This document shows, one piece after another, positions 1-9,800 of a DNA stretch of 64,000 nucleotides. Under the pieces are notes generated by a model, which ran no database searches, was not told the DNA's origin, and worked only from the letters and a program-made list of their open reading frames with translations. The stretch is from NCBI GenBank assembly GCA_023390905.1, contig JAEWBY010000047.1:7605-71604 (forward strand). Direction: 5' to 3'. Every line of letters begins with the position of its first letter. Positions within the stretch are counted from its first letter, which is position 1. The DNA is from Pseudomonadota bacterium. GTDB lineage: Bacteria > Pseudomonadota > Gammaproteobacteria > Xanthomonadales > Xanthomonadaceae. Position numbers and translations under genes: made by a program.

Positions 1-207
1 GCACAGCGCATCGAGCAACGCAGTGAAATCGACCAGGCGCTGGCGTCGCTGCTGGCCCAACCCGGCCCGGCGCTGCTGCACGTGGCGATCGACATCAAGG
101 CCAACGTGTGGCCTCTGGTCCCGCCGAACCACGCCAACAGCTCGATGCTGGAAGCCAATCCCGCCAAGCAGAGTCCGGAGCCCTCCTCCCATGCGATACC
201 GGCTTGA
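1..207 (+). CDS. ilvG: Acetolactate synthase large subunit, C-terminal fragment
   Basis: The frame is open from the first base of the window to a TGA at 205-207, giving the last 68 residues of a longer protein. It contains the segment GPALLHVAID followed by NVWPLVPPNHANSSML, the usual end of the thiamine-diphosphate binding domain of catalytic acetohydroxyacid synthase subunits. The enzyme condenses pyruvate with pyruvate or 2-ketobutyrate in valine, leucine and isoleucine synthesis. Its 3' end overlaps the start of ilvM by 17 bases, so the two are probably translationally coupled. The 5' part lies outside the window. Identity is inferred from the tail plus the following ilvM, ilvA and leu genes; ilvB or ilvI are alternative names. 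Confidence 0.85.
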   Translation, partial: AQRIEQRSEIDQALASLLAQPGPALLHVAIDIKANVWPLVPPNHANSSMLEANPAKQSPEPSSHAIPA

Positions 208-430
208 TCTGGTGCTGAAACCGGCCGAGGGCGCATTGACGCGCGTGATCGGCATGGCCGAACGCCGCGGCTTCGCGCCGCGCGCGATCAACGGCGAACC
301 GGCGCTGCCCGACGGACGCTGGCGCGTGCAACTGGTGGTGGATGGCCAGCGTCCTCCTGAGACCCTGCGCCTGCAGATGCAGAAGATCTACGACTGCGAA
401 TCGGTGGAGATCACCGAGGTGGCGTCGTGA
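191..430 (+). CDS. ilvM: Acetolactate synthase small (regulatory) subunit IlvM
   Basis: A 79-residue protein starting at ATG 191 inside the end of ilvG. It begins MRYRLDLVLKPAEGALTRVIG, and its size fits a single ACT-like domain (IlvM type, about 80-90 residues) rather than the longer IlvH type. In the family this subunit binds the catalytic subunit and raises its activity; feedback sensitivity depends on the isozyme. The ATG at 191 was preferred to one at 23 in the same frame because the earlier start would overlap ilvG by 185 bases and add no family-like sequence. Confidence 0.85.
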   Translation: MRYRLDLVLKPAEGALTRVIGMAERRGFAPRAINGEPALPDGRWRVQLVVDGQRPPETLRLQMQKIYDCESVEITEVAS

Positions 431-529
431 TGGGCGCGCCACGCAGCGATAACCGTGAGCCGATAGCCGTGGGCCGGCAAAGCGCGGCGTGCGCGATTCG
501 GACGCATCATCAACCCCGGAGGTCGGTTC

Positions 530-566
530 TTCCCGGCTATCCGCTCCCGGCTACCCGCTCCCGACT
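530..566. repeat. Degenerate intergenic repeat (CCCGGCTAYCCGCT type)
   Basis: The ilvM-ilvA spacer holds two near-copies of CCCGGCTATCCGCT / CCCGGCTACCCGCT followed by CCCGAC. It belongs to a loose family of CCCG/CGGG-phased repeats seen in other spacers of this window (for example 32031-32083 and 43178-43209). No coding function is suggested. The rest of the 431-574 spacer shows no gene. Confidence 0.6.
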
Positions 567-574
567 TCGCGCCC

Positions 575-1693
575 ATGCCTGATTCCGGCCGCACGTCCAG
601 CGAAGAAAGCGACGTCGGCGACGTCCGTGTCGGCGTGGCCGACGTGCTGGCGGCGCAGGCGCGGTTGCGCCGCTATCTGCCGGCGACGCCGGTGCACCAG
701 GCCGAGCGTTTCGGCGTGATGCTCAAGCTGGAGAATCTGCAGCGCACGGGCTCGTACAAGGTGCGTGGTGCGTTGAACGCGTTGCTGGCCGCGCGCGAAC
801 GCGGTGATCGCCGCCCGGTGATCTGCGCTTCGGCCGGCAATCATGCGCAGGGGGTGGCATGGGCCGCGTATCGGCTGGGCGTACAGGCGATCACGGTGAT
901 GCCGCATGGCGCACCGGAAACCAAGATCGCAGGAGTCGCGCACTGGGGCGCGATGGTGCGCCAGCACGGCGCGAGCTATGACGAAGCCTACGCGTTCGCC
1001 CGCGAACTGGCCGATCAGAACGGCTACCGCTTCCTGTCCGCCTTCGACGACCCGGACGTGATCGCCGGCCAGGGCACGGTCGGCATCGAGATCGCGCCAC
1101 ATGCACCGGACGTGGTGATCGTGCCGATCGGCGGAGGCGGCCTGGCCTCGGGCGTGGCGCTGGCGCTGAAGTCGCAGGGCGTGCGCGTGATCGGCGCGCA
1201 GGTCGAAGGCGTCGACTCGATGGCGCGCGCGATGCGCGGCGACGTGGACGCACGCGACCCGGCCGCCTCGCTCGCCGATGGCGTTCGCGTGAAGGTTCCC
1301 GGCTTCCTGACCCGCCGGCTGTGCACGCAACTGCTCGATGATGTGGTCATCGTGCGCGAAGCCGAGCTGCGCGAAACGCTGGTGCGGCTGGCGCTGGAAG
1401 AACACGTGATCGCCGAGGGCGCCGGTGCGCTGGCGCTGGCGGCGGGCCGGCGCGTGGCCGGCAAGCGCAAGTGCGCGGTGGTCTCCGGCGGCAACATCGA
1501 TGCCAGCGTGCTTGCGCAGTTGCTGTCGGACGTGCGGCCACGCCCGCCGCGCAAACCGCGCCGTCGCAATCGCGAAGGCGAGCCTTCGCTTGCACGGCCA
1601 TCGCTTCCCGCCTCCGTCACTGCCCTTCCCATCACAGCGCCCAAGCCCCAACCCCGGCGCGCCATCGCCGCCGTAGAGGAAACCAGCTGGTGA
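575..1693 (+). CDS. ilvA: Threonine dehydratase (threonine ammonia-lyase), without ACT-like domain
   Basis: Fold-type II PLP enzyme of 372 residues that converts threonine to 2-oxobutanoate, the first committed step to isoleucine. The PLP lysine is K62 in TGSYKVRGA, the cofactor clamp SAGNHAQG lies near residues 86-93, and the phosphate-binding glycine loop PIGGGGL lies near 184-190. The catalytic core ends around residue 325 and no C-terminal regulatory (ACT-like) domain follows, as in TdcB-type enzymes. Its position between ilvM and leuA indicates a biosynthetic role. Odd point: after the core there is a tail of about 50 residues rich in Arg, Pro and Ala that looks like translated spacer. 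The stop overlaps the GTG start proposed for leuA. The start ATG 575 lacks a clear ribosome site, so the N-terminus could differ by some residues. Confidence 0.88.
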   Translation: MPDSGRTSSEESDVGDVRVGVADVLAAQARLRRYLPATPVHQAERFGVMLKLENLQRTGSYKVRGALNALLAARERGDRRPVICASAGNHAQGVAWAAYRLGVQAITVMPHGAPETKIAGVAHWGAMVRQHGASYDEAYAFARELADQNGYRFLSAFDDPDVIAGQGTVGIEIAPHAPDVVIVPIGGGGLASGVALALKSQGVRVIGAQVEGVDSMARAMRGDVDARDPAASLADGVRVKVPGFLTRRLCTQLLDDVVIVREAELRETLVRLALEEHVIAEGAGALALAAGRRVAGKRKCAVVSGGNIDASVLAQLLSDVRPRPPRKPRRRNREGEPSLARPSLPASVTALPITAPKPQPRRAIAAVEETSW

Positions 1694-3240
1694 ACATGCA
1701 CTCTTCATCAAACCCGCACATCCGGATTTTCGACACCACGCTGCGCGATGGCGAGCAATCGCCCGGATGCAGCATGACCCCACAGCAGAAGCTGGTGATG
1801 GCGCGCGCGCTCGCCGAACTGGGCGTGGACGTCATCGAGACCGGGTTTCCCGCCAGCTCGCAGTCCGATCGCGAAGCGCACGCACTGATCGCGCGCGAGC
1901 TGCGCGACACCACGTTGGCGGTGCTGTCGCGCTGCCTGCCCGGCGACATCGAAACCTCGCTGCGCACCGTGCAATCGGCCGCGCGGCCGCGCCTGCACCT
2001 GTTCCTGTCGACCAGCCCGCTGCACCGTGAACACAAGCTGCGCATGAGCCGGGAACAGGTGCTGGAGTCGGTGCATGCGCACGTGTCGATGGCGCGCGCG
2101 CACGTCGACGATGTGGAATTCTCCGCAGAGGACGCGACCCGCACCGAGGAAGACTTCCTGCATCAGGTCGTGGCCACCGCGATCGCGGCCGGCGCCGGCA
2201 CGATCAATCTGCCCGACACCGTGGGCTTCACCACGCCGGAGGAAATCCGCTCGATGTTCCAGCGCGTGATCGCGCAGGTGCCGGGCGCGGACCGCGTGAT
2301 CTTCAGCGCGCATTGCCACAACGATCTGGGCCTGGCCGTCGCCAACTCGCTGGCCGCGATCGAAGGCGGCGCGCGCCAGGTCGAGGGATCGATCAACGGC
2401 ATCGGCGAGCGCGCAGGCAACTGCGCCATCGAGGAACTGGCGATGGCGCTGAAAGTGCGCAACGCCTTCTACCACCTGGACACGCGCCTGGACACGCGGC
2501 GCATCGTGCCGACCTCGCAATTGCTCTCGCGGCTGGTCGGCATGCCGGTGCAGCGCAACAAGGCCATCGTCGGCGCCAATGCATTCGCGCACGAATCCGG
2601 CATCCACCAGCACGGCATGCTGCGGCATCGCGGCACCTACGAGATCATGCAGCCGCAGGACGTGGGCTGGCCGTCCTCGCAGATGGTCCTGGGCCGGCAC
2701 AGCGGCCGCGCGGCGGTCGAACAACGACTGCGTGCGCTGGGCTACTGGCTGGAGGAAGACGAACTGAAACTGGTGTTCGAGCAGTTCAAGGCACTGTGCG
2801 AGAAGCAGCGCGTCGTGGGCGACGCCGATCTGCAGGCGTTGATGCAGGACGCATCGGTCAGCGATGGCTATCGCCTGGCTTCGATGACGATCAGCGATGT
2901 CGGCAGCCGTGCCAACGCGCTGGTCGAACTGTCGGATCCGGAAGGCAACCGCGTCGCCGAAACCGCGCAGGGCAACGGGCCGGTGGACGCGCTGTTCGGC
3001 GCGCTCGCCGCCGCGACCGGTGTGCAACTGCAGCTGGAAAGCTACCAGGTGCACAGCGTCGGCATCGGCGCCGACGCGCGCGGCGAAGCCAGCCTGTCGG
3101 TGCGCTGCGCCGGCGTGGAGTACCAGGGCACCGGCACCAGCAAGGACATCATCGAAGCCAGCGCGCTGGCATGGCTGGACGTGGCCAACCGGCTGCTGCG
3201 CCAGCGTCGGATCGAAAAGCAGGAGATGGCGGCGGCATGA
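1690..3240 (+). CDS. leuA: 2-isopropylmalate synthase
   Basis: First enzyme of leucine synthesis: it condenses acetyl-CoA with 2-ketoisovalerate. The protein is about 516 residues, normal for bacterial LeuA. Visible motifs are FDTTLRDGEQ near residues 14-23, the metal-binding HCHND near 208-212 and AFAHESGIHQHG near 298-309. The C-terminal part (about 390-510) fits the LeuA allosteric dimerisation domain that senses leucine. The GTG at 1690 was chosen because AGAGGA at 1675-1680 sits 9 bases upstream; ATG 1696 in the same frame is the alternative, with a 15-base gap. The stop overlaps leuC by ATGA. Confidence 0.95.
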   Translation: MNMHSSSNPHIRIFDTTLRDGEQSPGCSMTPQQKLVMARALAELGVDVIETGFPASSQSDREAHALIARELRDTTLAVLSRCLPGDIETSLRTVQSAARPRLHLFLSTSPLHREHKLRMSREQVLESVHAHVSMARAHVDDVEFSAEDATRTEEDFLHQVVATAIAAGAGTINLPDTVGFTTPEEIRSMFQRVIAQVPGADRVIFSAHCHNDLGLAVANSLAAIEGGARQVEGSINGIGERAGNCAIEELAMALKVRNAFYHLDTRLDTRRIVPTSQLLSRLVGMPVQRNKAIVGANAFAHESGIHQHGMLRHRGTYEIMQPQDVGWPSSQMVLGRHSGRAAVEQRLRALGYWLEEDELKLVFEQFKALCEKQRVVGDADLQALMQDASVSDGYRLASMTISDVGSRANALVELSDPEGNRVAETAQGNGPVDALFGALAAATGVQLQLESYQVHSVGIGADARGEASLSVRCAGVEYQGTGTSKDIIEASALAWLDVANRLLRQRRIEKQEMAAA

Positions 3241-4673
3241 GCACGGCCTTGAACACTTCTCCTCGCACGCTGTTCGACAAACTGTGGGACGCGCACGTCG
3301 TCGTGCCCGAGACCGATGCCGCGCCCGCGGTGCTCTACATCGATCTGCACCTCATTCATGAGGTCACCTCGCCGCAGGCGTTCACCGAGCTGGAAAAGCG
3401 CGGACTGTCGCCGCGCCGTCCCGATCGCACCAAGGCGACGATGGATCATTCCACGCCGACGCTGCCCGCCGGACCCGACGGTCGCCTGTCCTACTACACG
3501 CCGGCCGCAGAGACGCAGGTGCAGACGCTGGCGCGCAATTGCGCCGCGCACGGCATCGAACTGTTCGACATGCAGTCGGCGCAGCGCGGCATCGTGCACG
3601 TGATCGCGCCGGAACTCGGCTTCACCCAGCCCGGCATGACCATCGTTTGCGGTGACAGCCACACGTCCACGCATGGCGCGTTCGGCGCGCTGGCCTTCGG
3701 CATCGGCACCAGCGAGGTCGGCCACGTGCTGGCGACGCAATGCCTGCTGCAACGCAAGCCCAGGTCGATGGCGATCACCGTCGAGGGTCCGCTCGCATTG
3801 GGCGTGGGCGCCAAGGACGTGATCCTGCACATCATCGGCGTAATCGGCGTCAACGGCGGCACCGGACACGTGATCGAATATCGCGGCTCGACGATTCGCG
3901 CAATGGACATGGAGCATCGCATGACCCTGTGCAACATGTCGATCGAAGCCGGCGCGCGCGCCGGCATGGTCGCGCCCGACGACACCACGTTCGCGTGGCT
4001 GGAACAGGCGCCGCGCGCACCGAAGGGAACCGAATTCGCCGCCGCGCGCGCACGCTGGTCGCAGCTGCATACCGATGCTGGCGCGCGCTTCGATCGCGAG
4101 GTCCGCATCGACGCCGCCGACATCCGGCCGACGCTGACCTGGGGCACGCATCCGGGCACCGCGATCGCGGTGGATGCACCGGTTCCCGCCGCCAACGATG
4201 CCGCCGCACGCAAGGCGCTGGACTATATGGCGTTTCGCGAAGGCCAGTCACTGGTGGATACACCGGTGGACGTGGTGTTCGTCGGCTCCTGCACCAATGG
4301 CCGCCTCGGCGACATGCGCGAAGTCGCCTCGGTGCTGCGCGATCGCGTCATCGATCCGCGCGTGCGCATGCTGGTCGTTCCCGGTTCCGAGCAGGTCAAG
4401 CGACAGGCCGAAGCCGAAGGCATCGATGCGATCGTGCGCGCCGCCGGCGCCGAATGGCGCGAGCCCGGCTGCTCGATGTGCATCGCGATGAACGGCGATC
4501 TGGTCGGGCCGGGGCAACTGGCGGTCAGCACCAGCAATCGCAATTTCGAAGGGCGGCAGGGTCCGGGATCGCGCACGTTGCTGGCGTCCCCGCTCAGCGC
4601 GGCGTGGGCGGCGGTGAATGGTCGCGTCAGCGATCCGCGGCAATTGTTCGCCGAACGCAAGGAGGTGGCGTGA
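3237..4673 (+). CDS. leuC: 3-isopropylmalate dehydratase large subunit
   Basis: Aconitase-family subunit of 478 residues that, with LeuD, isomerises 2-isopropylmalate to 3-isopropylmalate. The three cysteines that bind the [4Fe-4S] cluster are visible: C352 in GSCTNGR, and C412 and C415 in PGCSMC. The N-terminal segment IDLHLIHEVTSPQAF is typical of LeuC. The start overlaps the leuA stop (ATGA) and the stop overlaps the leuD start (TGATG), so translation of leuA, leuC and leuD is probably coupled. Confidence 0.96.
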   Translation: MSTALNTSPRTLFDKLWDAHVVVPETDAAPAVLYIDLHLIHEVTSPQAFTELEKRGLSPRRPDRTKATMDHSTPTLPAGPDGRLSYYTPAAETQVQTLARNCAAHGIELFDMQSAQRGIVHVIAPELGFTQPGMTIVCGDSHTSTHGAFGALAFGIGTSEVGHVLATQCLLQRKPRSMAITVEGPLALGVGAKDVILHIIGVIGVNGGTGHVIEYRGSTIRAMDMEHRMTLCNMSIEAGARAGMVAPDDTTFAWLEQAPRAPKGTEFAAARARWSQLHTDAGARFDREVRIDAADIRPTLTWGTHPGTAIAVDAPVPAANDAAARKALDYMAFREGQSLVDTPVDVVFVGSCTNGRLGDMREVASVLRDRVIDPRVRMLVVPGSEQVKRQAEAEGIDAIVRAAGAEWREPGCSMCIAMNGDLVGPGQLAVSTSNRNFEGRQGPGSRTLLASPLSAAWAAVNGRVSDPRQLFAERKEVA

Positions 4674-5254
4674 TGAGCGGCTTCAGCCAACTGCGATCGC
4701 GCAGCGTCGTGCTGCGGCAGACCAACATCGACACCGATCAGATCATTCCCGCGCGCTTCCTCTCCACGACCGAGCGCGCCGGCCTCGGCAAGCATGCATT
4801 CAATGACTGGCGCTGGCGGCCCGATGGCACGCAGAACCCGGACTTTCCATTCAATCAGCCGGGCAACGCGGATCGGACGATCCTGCTGGCCGGGCGCAAT
4901 TTCGGCTGCGGCTCCTCGCGTGAACACGCGCCGTGGGCACTGGCCGATCTCGGCCTGCGCGCGATCGTCAGCAGCGAGATCGCCGACATCTTCCGCAACA
5001 ATAGCCTCAAGAACGGCCTGCTGCCCGTGGTGCTGGACGAGGCCGACGTGCAATCCCTGATGCAGCGGCCCGATGACGAACTGGTCATCGATGTGGCCGC
5101 GCGCGAACTGCGTACGCCGGACGGCCGCGTCTTCCACTTTCCACTGGATGCCTTTGCCCGCACCTGCCTGATCGAAGGCGTGGATGAACTGGGCTGGCTG
5201 CTGGCCCGACAGGCCGATATCGAACATTACGAGGAGACCCGCTATGCGCGCTGA
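4673..5254 (+). CDS. leuD: 3-isopropylmalate dehydratase small subunit
   Basis: Swivel-domain partner of LeuC, 193 residues. It opens with LRQTNIDTDQIIPARFL and carries GRNFGCGSSREHAPW, the family signature for substrate binding. Start ATG 4673 overlaps the leuC stop, with GGAGG at 4661-4665 as ribosome site. Length is close to the family norm of about 200. Confidence 0.96.
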   Translation: MSGFSQLRSRSVVLRQTNIDTDQIIPARFLSTTERAGLGKHAFNDWRWRPDGTQNPDFPFNQPGNADRTILLAGRNFGCGSSREHAPWALADLGLRAIVSSEIADIFRNNSLKNGLLPVVLDEADVQSLMQRPDDELVIDVAARELRTPDGRVFHFPLDAFARTCLIEGVDELGWLLARQADIEHYEETRYAR

Positions 5255-6332
5255 CATCGCTGTCCTGCCCGGTGACGGCATCGGTCCGGAGGTCACGGCC
5301 GCCGCCGTGTCGGTGCTTCGCGAAGTCGCGCGCCGGCACGGCCATGAGTTCCGCTTCCACGAACACGACATCGGTGGCGTGGCGATCGACCGTCATGGCG
5401 ATCCGTTGCCGGCCAGCACGCTGCACGCGTGCCAGCAGGCCGATGCGGTGCTGCTGGGTGCGGTGGGTGGTCCGCGCTGGTCCGATCCGAACGCCAGGAT
5501 TCGGCCCGAGCAGGGTCTGCTCGCGCTGCGCAAGGGCCTGGGCCTGTTCGCCAACCTGCGCCCGGTGCGTCCGCATCCGGCGGCCCTGAATGCATCGCCG
5601 ATCAAGCCGCACCTGCTTACCGGCGTGGACATCCTGGTCGTGCGCGAACTGACCGGCGGCATCTATTTCGGCAACAAGACGCGTGACGCGGGAACCGCGA
5701 CGGATCTGTGCAGCTACAGCGTCGATGAAATCGAACGCGTGGTGCGCAGCGCCTTCCATCTGGCGCGGCAGCGGCGCGGCTACCTGGTTTCGGTGGACAA
5801 GGCCAACGTGCTCGAAACCTCGCGCTTGTGGCGCGACGTCACCACGCGCATCGGCCGCGAGGAATTCGCCGACGTCCGACTGGAGCATGTGCTGGTCGAT
5901 GCGATGGCGATGCACCTGTTGTCGCGGCCGCGCGAGTACGACGTGATCGTCACCGAGAACATGTTCGGCGACATCCTCACCGATGAGGCTTCGATGCTCG
6001 CGGGATCGCTGGGCCTGCTGCCCTCGGCTTCGCTGGGCAACGGCAAGGTCGGGCTGTACGAACCGATCCACGGCTCGGCGCCGGACATCGCCGGCAAGGG
6101 CGTCGCCAATCCCTACGCCACCATCCTGAGCGGCGCGATGCTGCTGCGGCATTCGCTGGGACTGGACGAGGAAGCCGAGTGCATCGAGCGTGCGGTGGAT
6201 GCGGCGCTCAACGCGCAGGTATTCACCCACGATCTGGCCGCCGGTGGCCGCGGCGTGGGCACGGAAGCGGCGGCGCAGGCCGTCGTCACGCAGTTGCAGG
6301 AGCAGTGCTACGTCGCCGAACTGCGCGACTGA
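5244..6332 (+). CDS. leuB: 3-isopropylmalate dehydrogenase
   Basis: NAD-dependent oxidative decarboxylase of the isocitrate/isopropylmalate dehydrogenase family, 362 residues. Motifs: LPGDGIGPEV at about 8-17, the metal-binding stretch ENMFGDILTDE near 238-248, and YEPIHGSAPDIAGK near 272-285. It overlaps the end of leuD by 11 bases, with GAGGAG at 5231-5236 as ribosome site. It is the last gene of the visible operon; no clear terminator was seen in 6333-6418. Confidence 0.96.
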   Translation: MRADIAVLPGDGIGPEVTAAAVSVLREVARRHGHEFRFHEHDIGGVAIDRHGDPLPASTLHACQQADAVLLGAVGGPRWSDPNARIRPEQGLLALRKGLGLFANLRPVRPHPAALNASPIKPHLLTGVDILVVRELTGGIYFGNKTRDAGTATDLCSYSVDEIERVVRSAFHLARQRRGYLVSVDKANVLETSRLWRDVTTRIGREEFADVRLEHVLVDAMAMHLLSRPREYDVIVTENMFGDILTDEASMLAGSLGLLPSASLGNGKVGLYEPIHGSAPDIAGKGVANPYATILSGAMLLRHSLGLDEEAECIERAVDAALNAQVFTHDLAAGGRGVGTEAAAQAVVTQLQEQCYVAELRD

Positions 6333-6418
6333 GAGCAGATGGCGTGCGCAGGCGATGCAACTACGGTGCTCGCAGGCGTGCGCTATCCTGAGGCCATCAG
6401 TCGCGCGCGGAAATCGGT

Positions 6419-6754
6419 TTGAGCCTCCATGTCCTTTTCCTGTGCAGCCAGAACCGGCTGCGCAGTCCAACCGCTGAACAGGTGTTCGCCGAGTGGCCCG
6501 GCATCGAGACCGCATCGGCGGGACTGAACCATGATGCCGAATGTCCGCTCACGCCCGAACTGCTGGCATGGGCGGACATCGTCTTCGTGATGGAGCGCAT
6601 GCACCGCAACAAGCTGTCGGCGCGCTTCAAGGCGCAGCTGCACGGCCAGCGCGTGGTATGCCTCGATATTCCGGACGACTACGCGTACATGGACCCCGCA
6701 CTGATCACGCTGCTGCGGAACAAGGTGCCCAGGCATCTGCCCGCGGCTCGGTGA
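6419..6754 (+). CDS. Low-molecular-weight tyrosine phosphatase-like protein
   Basis: A 111-residue protein with the phosphatase P-loop CX5RS near its start (FLCSQNRLRS, Cys about residue 9). Such short proteins resemble the low-molecular-weight protein tyrosine phosphatase fold but are shorter than the usual 140-160 residues, and I do not see the family's usual DPY-type acid motif; CLDIPDDYAYMD might supply the acid. The frame has no ATG near the P-loop, so the start is probably TTG 6419. Substrate unknown. It lies alone between leuB and the convergent RND gene. Confidence 0.75.
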   Translation: MSLHVLFLCSQNRLRSPTAEQVFAEWPGIETASAGLNHDAECPLTPELLAWADIVFVMERMHRNKLSARFKAQLHGQRVVCLDIPDDYAYMDPALITLLRNKVPRHLPAAR

Positions 6755-6761
6755 GCGCCGC

Positions 6762-6790
6762 GGCCACGGAAACCGACTGCTTCCGTGGCC
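6762..6790. terminator. Hairpin between convergent genes
   Basis: A perfect 10-bp inverted repeat, GGCCACGGAA at 6762-6771 with TTCCGTGGCC at 6781-6790, loop of 9 bases. It lies between the stop of the phosphatase-like gene and the stop of the convergent RND gene. No T tract follows on either strand, so termination is only suggested by position. Confidence 0.45.
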
Positions 6791-6802
6791 GGCGGACCGG
6801 GA

Positions 6803-9800
6803 TCACGGCGCGCCTTCTTCCGGCTTCACCTTGAACCACGCTGCATACAGCGCGGGCAGGAACAGCAGCGTCAGCAGTGTGGCCACGGTCAGTCCGCCCA
6901 TGATTGCCACCGCCATCGGCCCGAAGAACGCGCTGCGCGAAAGCGGGATCATCGCCAGCACGGCCGCCAGCGCGGTCAGCACGATCGGGCGGAACCGGCG
7001 CACCGTCGCATCGATGATCGCGTGCCAGCGATCGTGTCCGGCGTCGATGTCCTGCTGGATCTGATCGACCAGGATCACCGAATTGCGCATGATCATGCCG
7101 GCCAACGCGATCGTGCCCAGCATCGCGACGAAACCGAACGGCACGCGGAAGATCAGCAGCGCCAGCGTCACCCCGATCAGTCCCAGCGGCGCGGTCAGCG
7201 CCACCAGCGCCATGCGCGGAAAGCTGCGCAACTGCAGCATCAGCAGCGTCGCCACCACCAGCAGGAACAACGGCATGCCGGCGTTGATCGAATTCTGTCC
7301 ACGGGCGGAATCCTCGACCGTTCCGCCGGTCTGCAGCAGATAGCCCTGCGGCAGCGCTTCGCGGATGCGATCGAGCGTCGGCAGGATCTGGGCGACGACG
7401 GTCGGCGGGGTCAGATCATCGGTGTTGATGTCCGCGCGCACGGTGACGGTCGGCAGGCGATCGCGGTGCCAGATGATGCCGTCCTCGAAGGCATGGTCGA
7501 TCGTGGCGATCTGCGACAGCGGCACGCTCGCGCCGTTGGCCGTAGGCATCGCCAGGCTGCCGAGCATATCCATGCGCGTGCGTTCTTGCTCCGGCCCGCG
7601 CAGCAGGATCTCGACCAGTTCGTTGCCTTCGCGGTACGTGCTCACATGCAGCCCCGACAGCGAGCTGGTGATGAAGTGCGACACCTGCGCCGTGCTCACG
7701 CCCAGCGCGCGCGCGCGTTCCTGATCGATCTCCAGCCGCACGATCTTGCTGGGCTCATCCCAGTCGAGGTTGACGTTGGTCACGTGCGGATTCGCGCGTA
7801 CTTTTTCCATCACCTGGCGGGCGATGTCCTGCACGCGATCGATGTGTTCGCCCGAGACGCGGAACTGCACCGGATCGCCCACCGGCGGGCCGTTCTCCAG
7901 CCGCGTCACGCGGAACTGCAATTGCGGGAACTGCGGCGCGACGTCCTCGATGAGCCATCGGCGCGTGGCTTCGCGTGCTTCGGTGTCATCGGTCAGCACC
8001 ACGAACTGCGAGAAATTCGCCTGCGGCAATTGCTGATCGAGCGGCAGATAGAAGCGCGGCGAACCGGTGCCGATGTAGGCCACATAGTTCTGGATGCCCT
8101 CGCGTCCTGACAGCAGCTTCTCCAACTGGCGTGCCTGCGCGTCGGTGGACTTCAGCGAGCTGCCTTCGGCCAGTTCCAGATCCACCATGAGTTCCGGGCG
8201 CACCGAATCCGGGAAGAACTGCTGCGGCACGAAACGGAACAGCAGGATCGATGCCACGAACGCCGCCGCCGTGATGCCGATGACCAGCCAGCGATGGCGC
8301 AGGCACGCGTCGAGCAGCCTGCGGAAGCGCTGATAGAACGGGCGCTGATAGGGATCATGATCCTGCGGGTGCGCAGGCTTCGGAAGAATCCATCGCGCGA
8401 ATGCCGGATGGCGATCGGCCGCGCGCTCGCGCATGCGATGCCAGCGATGCGCCCAGGTGCCCGGACGCGGCGTGCGCGGCTGACCCAGATCCGGCAGCAT
8501 CTTGTCGCCCAGGTACGGAATGAACAGCACGGCCGCGATCCATGAAACCACCAGGGCGATCGTCACCACCTGGAACAGCGAGCGCGTGTATTCACCGGTG
8601 CTGGATGCGGCCGTGGCAATCGGCAGGAAACCGGCGGCGGTGATCAGCGTGCCGGTCAGCATCGGGAACGCAGTGGATTCGTACGCGAAGCTCGCCGCCT
8701 TCAGGCGGTCGTAGCCCTGCTCCATCTTGATGGCCATCATCTCCACGGCGATGATCGCATCGTCTACCAGCAGGCCCAGCGCCAGCACCAGCGCACCCAG
8801 CGAGATCTTGTGCAGGCCGATGCCGAAGTAATGCATCACCGCGAACGTCATCGCCAGCACCAGCGGTATCGACACCGCGACCACCAGGCCGGTCCGCAGG
8901 CCCAGCGAAAAGAAGCTGACCACCAGCACGATGATCACCGCTTCGGTCAGCACGCGGACGAATTCGCCGACCGATTCCTCCACCGCGTGCGGCTGATCCG
9001 ACACCTTGCGCAACTGCATGCCGATCGGCAAGGTGCCCTGCAGGCGCTGGAATTCGTGTTCGAGCGTGTCGCCGAGCTTGAGGATGTCGCCGCCGTCCTT
9101 CATCGCCACCGCGATGCCGATGGCATCCTCGCCCATGAAGCGCATCTTGGGCGCGGAGGGATCGGCAAAGCCGCGATGCACGTCGGCGATGTCGCCCAGT
9201 TTCACCGTGCGGCCGTTGGTGTGGATCGGGAACTGCCGGATCTGCTCCACCGATTTGAACTCGCCGCTGACGCGCAGTTCGACACGATCGGTCGGCGTCT
9301 CGAAGAAGCCGGTCGGCGTCATCGCATTCTGTTCGTCCAGCGCCTGCTGCACCGCCGTGAGCGGAATGCCCAACGTGGCCAGCTTGGTGTTGGACAGTTC
9401 GATCCAGATCTTTTCGTCCTGCAGGCCGACCAGTTCGACCTTGCCGACGTCCGGCACGCGCTGCAGTTCCAGCTGGATGCGATCGGCGTAGTCCTTCATC
9501 ACCGCATAGTCGAAGCCCTTTCCGGTGAGGGCATAGATGTTGCCGAACGTGTCGCCGAATTCGTCATTGAAGAACGGGCCGACCACGCCTTCGGGCAGCG
9601 TGTAGCGGATGTCTCCGATCTTCTTGCGGACCTGGTACCAGAGCTCCGGAATGTCCTTGGAGTGCAATGAATCGCGCGCCATGAAGATGACCTGCGATTC
9701 GCCCGCGCGCGAATAGGAGCGGATGAACTCGTACTTGCCGGTGGTCATCAGCGCTTTCTCGATGCGCTCGGTGACCTGTTTGGAGACTTCGTCGGCGGTG

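Noticed and set aside
431..574. Attenuator leader between ilvM and ilvA
   Set aside because: No run of Ile, Leu or Val codons and no terminator hairpin with T run; only the degenerate repeat.
551..1783. Long antisense open frame opposite ilvA and the leuA start
   Set aside because: High GC gives long frames on all strands; this one has no family-like motifs and lies over a well-supported gene.
6785..8110. Plus-strand open frame over the RND gene, rich in His, Arg and Gln
   Set aside because: Composition is typical of an antisense shadow; the minus strand encodes a complete RND pump.
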